A stretch of 15,827 nt of DNA from an uncultured Collinsella sp. (GTDB taxonomy: Bacteria; Actinomycetota; Coriobacteriia; Coriobacteriales; Coriobacteriaceae), in NCBI GenBank assembly GCA_900552155.1, contig URYU01000027.1, positions 1-15,827 on the forward strand, written 5' to 3'. Below, piece by piece: positions 12,076-15,827 of the stretch. How positions within the stretch are numbered: position 1 is the stretch's first letter; each line of letters starts with the position of its first letter. The notes beneath the pieces were generated by a model. It did no database searches. It was not told the DNA's origin and saw only the letters and a program-made list of their open reading frames with translations. The position numbers were made by a program, and so were the translations under genes.

Positions 12076-14816
12076 AGAAGTTCGCCGCATGTAGCTTTAT
12101 GGCAACTGTTCTCGTTGCAAGCACGCTGCTGTCCCCGTTCAGCGCGGCCACCTCTGCGAGCGCGGCTACCACTGTGAACAAGGGCATCTACAAGCCCACG
12201 CCTATCGGCATCGGTACGAATATCGATGTCTCTACCCCCGATCCCGGCGTGGCCACCTACGTCGGCCGCGACATGTACATCGGTGGTAAACCGAGCAACA
12301 CTAAAACTCTTGATGCGAGCAACGCCCCCGCCGGCTCATATGCCGCTGAGGCGGAGGGCCTTACCGTGGTCCGTGGCAAGCTTGCCATGAATCCACTCAA
12401 AGAGAGCTGGCCCTATGAAGGTATTGGCGCTGGTTTCCGCTTTGGCACCGTTGGTTTTGGTTCCCAGTTCCGTCCTGTCGACGGCAGCACCGTGCTTGCG
12501 GTGGCTGGAATCGACAGTGCGATCACCAACATGAGCGTTGGTTACAGCGGCGACTTGCCGGGGAAGACTACCGTTGGCGCTTGGAACAAAGGCGCTTGGG
12601 TCGGCAAAGCGAGAACGGCTGACTCCGCTGGCTATGACTACACCGCGAAGATCGCCGGTCCCATTACCTATTGGAATACTAATAACGGGCGCCAGTCTGT
12701 GGTGAAAACCCAGGGTTATTGGTACGCGGGCGAGAACGCTCAGGACAGTACTCTGTTCAACCAAGTTAACTTCCTCAAGGACATTAATGGCAAGGATTAT
12801 TCGAATTACAGCGGAGAGACAGGCTATCTCAACACGCTTTCTAATCAGCTGAATTCGTTTGCGAAGACGGGCAAAGTGAGCTACGGCGTTGCTCCGGCGT
12901 GCGATAAGGACAACCGCTACATCATCAACAAGTACAACAAGACGGATTGTAGCTATGGCCTGGTGTTTGATGGGTCGTATAAGACCATCAATGAGGACTG
13001 CGCCGATACGTCGCTCAATGGTAAGCAATTCAAGAATAGCGAGCGTCTTATCACGTTTAAGGGCGACAACACCTCTATGCAGCAGGTGTTCACCATCGAT
13101 GCTTCTCAGCTGAGCAATACATACAACAACGAGTATTATCGTGGCGTTGATTTCGCATTCGAGGACATTCCCGAGGGCGCCTCGGTTGTTGTGAACGTTA
13201 CCGGATCTTCGAATATTGAGTTCCACAATGGCTGGCGCTTTTGGTGGAACGGCATCGAGATTTCGCGTGGTTACGAAACTCAATATTCCGGCAAGGCACT
13301 GGGTGAAGCATACGCGACGGCTTCCCAGTCCATCATGTGGAACTTTGTCGATACGCAAAGCCTTACCATTCGGGGCGGCATCGCGGGAGAGGACCGCGCG
13401 GACTGGGAATACGATGGCGCAACTACCGGTGCCAAGTGGACTGACGACGATCCTGCGGCGGCTATGATCGGATCGATTCTCATTCCCAACGGAAGCTTCG
13501 ACGACCATGTGACCACCAATGGTCGTGTGTACGCCGGCGCCGATTTCTCAATGAACAGCCCGAAGGTTGCCGCAGCATTTGGTGAGGGTAACTCGGCTTC
13601 CGTTATCGATATGGACCAGGAGCGTCACAACTTCCCGTGGTCTGGCTCGTATACACCGGACGGTTCCTCCATTGCATGGAGCAAGGTCGACGCTGCGGAT
13701 GGTACTAAGCTGCTTCCCGGTTCCTCGTGGACGATATACGGCACTGTCAAAGATGCCAAGAACGGGACGGGTCCCATCGTTACGGTAACGGATGGCGCTG
13801 CCAACGATTACGCTTCTACTGATGGCAAGCTTCAGTTCAACTATTTGAACCAGAAGGCCGATCCGAGTAAGGAGATCTCGGATTCTAACCCGGCATTCAC
13901 CTATTACATCAAAGAGGAGACGGCTCCGGAGGGTTACCAGGTTTCGGACAAGATCTACTACGCAACCATGAACAATGCTGGTGAGTCGGTGAACTATGTC
14001 CAGGGCTACGTGGATGAGAACGGGAACGAGGTTCCGTTCACACCTTCTAACACCACGGGTGCCATCGCCAACACCAAGATCACCGGTACGGTGTCTTGGG
14101 CCAAGGTGGAGAAGGACGATGCAGAACACACTCCTTTGGCTGGTTCCGAGTGGAAGCTTGCGAAACTGGGTGCCGATGGCTTGATTGAGGCGCAGTCCTG
14201 GACCGTGAGTGACCAATCGACTCCGAGCGAAACCACTTGGGCCGATACCGACGCCAAGGATGGCAAGTTCACATTGGCCGATTTGCTGCCGGGCACGTAC
14301 ACGCTCACGGAGACCTGGGCTCCGTTTGGCTACGAACTGAACAAGAACACCTACAAGTTCACGGTGGACAGCACAAGCGGCTCCATTACGTGGATCGAGA
14401 ACGAGCAGCCGAACATCGTTGATGGCATTACGTACATCTCCGACTCGTGCTCCGTTACGTCCGTGAAAATCCCGGTGATTAAATCCGTCCGTAATACGGA
14501 CTGGCCGAAGGATTCCAGCGGTAAATACGTTGCGTTCGACTTCAGCATCGAGGCTACGGGGCCAAATAAGGATAGCGCTCCTATGCCTGACTCGAAGACT
14601 ATTTCCGTCGCTCCCGCAGACTCCACCAAGGTCAACGACATCGAGGCATCTTTTGGCGAAATCTCGTTCTCCAAAGAGTACCTCGCCACGAACGACGCTT
14701 CGAACCCGACGGGCGCCAAGACTTACACCTACACGGTGAAGGAGGTCGCGCCCGACGCCGATGCCATCGACAAGCTCCGCTACTCCAAGGCCGAGTCCAA
14801 GTGGCCGTCACCGTGA
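12072..14816 (+). CDS. Large LPXTG-type pilus tip adhesin, main part (choice-of-anchor A, SpaA and pilin isopeptide domains); frame broken before its C-terminus
   Basis: About 914 residues to the premature stop. Start is proposed at GTG 12072 (VKKFAACSFMATVLVASTLL), giving a signal peptide cleaved near residue 31 (SASA-A); GTG 12063, with GAGGA ten bases upstream, is an alternative. Residues ~380-525 look like a choice-of-anchor A domain (NIEFHNGW, SIMWNFVDTQSLTI, GSILIPNGSF, HNFPW). Two SpaA/Cna-B-like domains follow, with E-boxes YYIKEETAPEGY (~610-622) and YTLTETWAPFGYEL (~742-756). A streptococcal-type pilin isopeptide linkage domain starts near 797 (VKIPVIKSV, later YTYTVKEV). Inside this last domain the frame breaks at 14799-14804 and ends in TGA 14814-14816. 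The rest, including the cell-wall anchor, continues in the next frame to 15139. Together they make ~1,020 residues. Expected role: adhesive tip or ancillary pilin, covalently assembled by sortase. Confidence 0.85.
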   Translation: MKKFAACSFMATVLVASTLLSPFSAATSASAATTVNKGIYKPTPIGIGTNIDVSTPDPGVATYVGRDMYIGGKPSNTKTLDASNAPAGSYAAEAEGLTVVRGKLAMNPLKESWPYEGIGAGFRFGTVGFGSQFRPVDGSTVLAVAGIDSAITNMSVGYSGDLPGKTTVGAWNKGAWVGKARTADSAGYDYTAKIAGPITYWNTNNGRQSVVKTQGYWYAGENAQDSTLFNQVNFLKDINGKDYSNYSGETGYLNTLSNQLNSFAKTGKVSYGVAPACDKDNRYIINKYNKTDCSYGLVFDGSYKTINEDCADTSLNGKQFKNSERLITFKGDNTSMQQVFTIDASQLSNTYNNEYYRGVDFAFEDIPEGASVVVNVTGSSNIEFHNGWRFWWNGIEISRGYETQYSGKALGEAYATASQSIMWNFVDTQSLTIRGGIAGEDRADWEYDGATTGAKWTDDDPAAAMIGSILIPNGSFDDHVTTNGRVYAGADFSMNSPKVAAAFGEGNSASVIDMDQERHNFPWSGSYTPDGSSIAWSKVDAADGTKLLPGSSWTIYGTVKDAKNGTGPIVTVTDGAANDYASTDGKLQFNYLNQKADPSKEISDSNPAFTYYIKEETAPEGYQVSDKIYYATMNNAGESVNYVQGYVDENGNEVPFTPSNTTGAIANTKITGTVSWAKVEKDDAEHTPLAGSEWKLAKLGADGLIEAQSWTVSDQSTPSETTWADTDAKDGKFTLADLLPGTYTLTETWAPFGYELNKNTYKFTVDSTSGSITWIENEQPNIVDGITYISDSCSVTSVKIPVIKSVRNTDWPKDSSGKYVAFDFSIEATGPNKDSAPMPDSKTISVAPADSTKVNDIEASFGEISFSKEYLATNDASNPTGAKTYTYTVKEVAPDADAIDKLRYSKAESKWPSP

Positions 14817-15139
14817 AACCCGTCTTGGACGAGAAGACCGGCAAGTACTCCGGCCTCACCACTTCCACTACGGTCACGCAGGTAAAGGACGACATGGGCA
14901 ACGTGCTCAGTCCGGGCACCGTCATCGGCACCGCCGACGCGCCCAACGCCATACCCGCCTCTACCTTCACCAACGTGAAAGTCCTCACGGACCTCCCGCT
15001 CACCGGCGCGGGTTGGACCGAGAACTCCATGTTTCTCGTGGGTGCCGGTCTCATGCTTCTGGGCGGCATCGCCGCGGGAGCGTATTGGTTCGCTACAAAG
15101 CGCCGCCAGGACGACCCGTCCGATGACGCTGGTAGATAG
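14801..15139 (+). pseudogene. C-terminal fragment of the tip adhesin with LPLTG sorting signal, out of frame
   Basis: This frame continues the same protein: VAVTVKPVLDEKTGKYSGL completes the pilin isopeptide domain begun upstream. It then has a short linker, LPLTG (14993-15007), a hydrophobic segment (MFLVGAGLMLLGGIAAGAYW) and the basic tail FATKRRQDD, the standard sortase cell-wall sorting signal. Inserting one G in AAGTGG (to AAGGTGG) near 14801 joins the two frames without loss. There is no convincing ribosome-binding site for independent translation. Without this piece the upstream product would be secreted but not anchored or polymerised. Confidence 0.85.
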
Positions 15140-15178
15140 ATGTTTATGAATGTCGGGCTCATTTCTGAAAGGGGAATC

Positions 15179-15827
15179 ATGAACCGATTCGTACAAAAGC
15201 TGATCGCCGGCGCCGCCGCCGTAGCGATCGCCGTAACCGGCCTGTTGGGCGCAGCCCCCACGGCCAAGGCTGCGGATCCCGCACAGCCGACGGAGGGCAC
15301 CATTACCATCACCAACAACGATTCCGCTACGTATAACCATACGTTCAAGGGCTGGAGGCTTGCTACCCTGAAGAACGTTACCGTTACCGGTGCGGGTGAA
15401 GATGCCTCTATTAACTTCGAGATCGATACCACCAACGACTTCGTCGCTGTTATTGAAGATGTCATGGGTGAGATGACCAGCACCGTTAACGGGCAGAGCA
15501 TCAAGTCTGCTTACAACGCCGATGCTAACTACAACGGCACCGTGAATGGCACCGAAAAGAACCCTATGGGCTTCCTGATCGACAAGGTGTTCAAGACTGG
15601 TGATAACGCTACCGTTGAGAGCACCGAGAACCAGTGGAAGGGCAGCGGCTCTGCTCTTCGTGAGTTTGCTACTTTGCTTGCCAAGAAGACTCTGACCACC
15701 ACGTCTACCGATGACTATAAGGCGGATTTCCAGAGCGCTAAAGATGCGGGCTATGAGAACAAGTGCAAGCAGGGCTTCTGGTTCCTGAAGGACGCCACTG
15801 AGGCTGCGACCGATACCAACAAGGATA
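15179..15827 (+). CDS. Probable major (backbone) pilin subunit, N-terminal part (runs off the right edge)
   Basis: 216 codons are visible, from ATG 15179 behind GAAAGGGG (15167-15174). A signal peptide MNRFVQKLIAGAAAVAIAVT is followed by GLLGAAPTAKAADPA, with likely cleavage after KA-A. The mature protein opens with GTITITNNDSATYNHTFKGW, the start pattern of Gram-positive major pilin D1 domains (isopeptide-forming fimbrial protein). The following polar stretch (DYKADFQSAKDAGYENK, WFLKDATEA) fits such shaft pilins. The C-terminal Cna-B domains and LPXTG motif would lie outside the window. It starts 39 bp after the adhesin stop, so it is in the same operon. The order adhesin, backbone pilin and then (outside) class C sortase is the usual one for such loci. 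Confidence 0.82.
   Translation, partial: MNRFVQKLIAGAAAVAIAVTGLLGAAPTAKAADPAQPTEGTITITNNDSATYNHTFKGWRLATLKNVTVTGAGEDASINFEIDTTNDFVAVIEDVMGEMTSTVNGQSIKSAYNADANYNGTVNGTEKNPMGFLIDKVFKTGDNATVESTENQWKGSGSALREFATLLAKKTLTTTSTDDYKADFQSAKDAGYENKCKQGFWFLKDATEAATDTNKD

Noticed and set aside
14790-14816. Programmed -1 ribosomal frameshift joining the adhesin to its anchor
   Set aside because: No X-XXY-YYZ slippery heptamer at the break (sequence around it is TCCAAGTGG) and no evident downstream stimulator; a lost base explains it more simply.

Overview
The window looks like chromosome of a Coriobacteriia member, most likely Collinsella or a close relative. This rests on the G/C-rich codon use, the gene content (heterodimeric ABC exporter, fused MoaC-MobB, Gram-positive sortase-type pili) and remembered similarity of protein style. 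It has not been tested by a search. All complete genes lie on the + strand; one broken-off gene at the left edge lies on the - strand.

Layout. (1) 1-841, minus: the N-terminal half of a MATE-family efflux pump behind a MerR-type promoter. Its frame runs at the window edge into sequence that looks like a DUF1080 domain, so the edge is probably a rearrangement or an assembly chimera. (2) 1100-4820: two overlapping ABC exporter half-transporters that should form a heterodimer with one degenerate ATP site. (3) 4870-6176: an uncharacterised gene with a DUF559/PD-(D/E)XK-like C-terminus, bracketed by two identical 65-bp palindromic repeats. (4) 6309-8670: moaA and a moaC-mobB fusion for molybdenum cofactor synthesis. 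(5) 8671-9056: a structured intergenic stretch with several hairpins, a possible operator-promoter and a possible leader for the next gene. (6) 9057-10337: an MFS exporter, followed directly by a third, inverted and diverged copy of the 65-bp repeat. (7) 10562-11383: a Cof-type HAD phosphatase. (8) 11430-11887: an A/T-rich regulatory stretch with a pair of 9-bp direct repeats in LytTR-operator geometry. (9) 11888 to the end: a pilus locus with a frameshifted secretion-leader ORF, a large tip-type adhesin (choice-of-anchor A domain, SpaA/Cna-B domains, pilin isopeptide domain, LPLTG anchor) that is also frameshifted, and the first 216 codons of a probable major pilin. The pilin sortase would be expected just beyond the right edge.

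Two intergenic palindrome families recur. Family A has 65-bp units with 19-bp arms (4870-4934, 6112-6176, 10338-10402). Family B is a shorter stem-loop with 12-bp arms and a loop containing CAGG (8850-8882, 10435-10467, 11396-11428); a relative with a GGGACAGG core lies at 8796-8824. Copies lie downstream of gene ends and probably act as terminators or 3'-end structures; they may also be REP-like mobile units. One family B copy carries a compensated base-pair change, which supports the folded form.

The most unusual items are the nuclease-like gene between identical palindromes, the LytTR-like operator upstream of the pilus locus, the frame breaks in that locus, and the MATE/DUF1080 join at the left edge.
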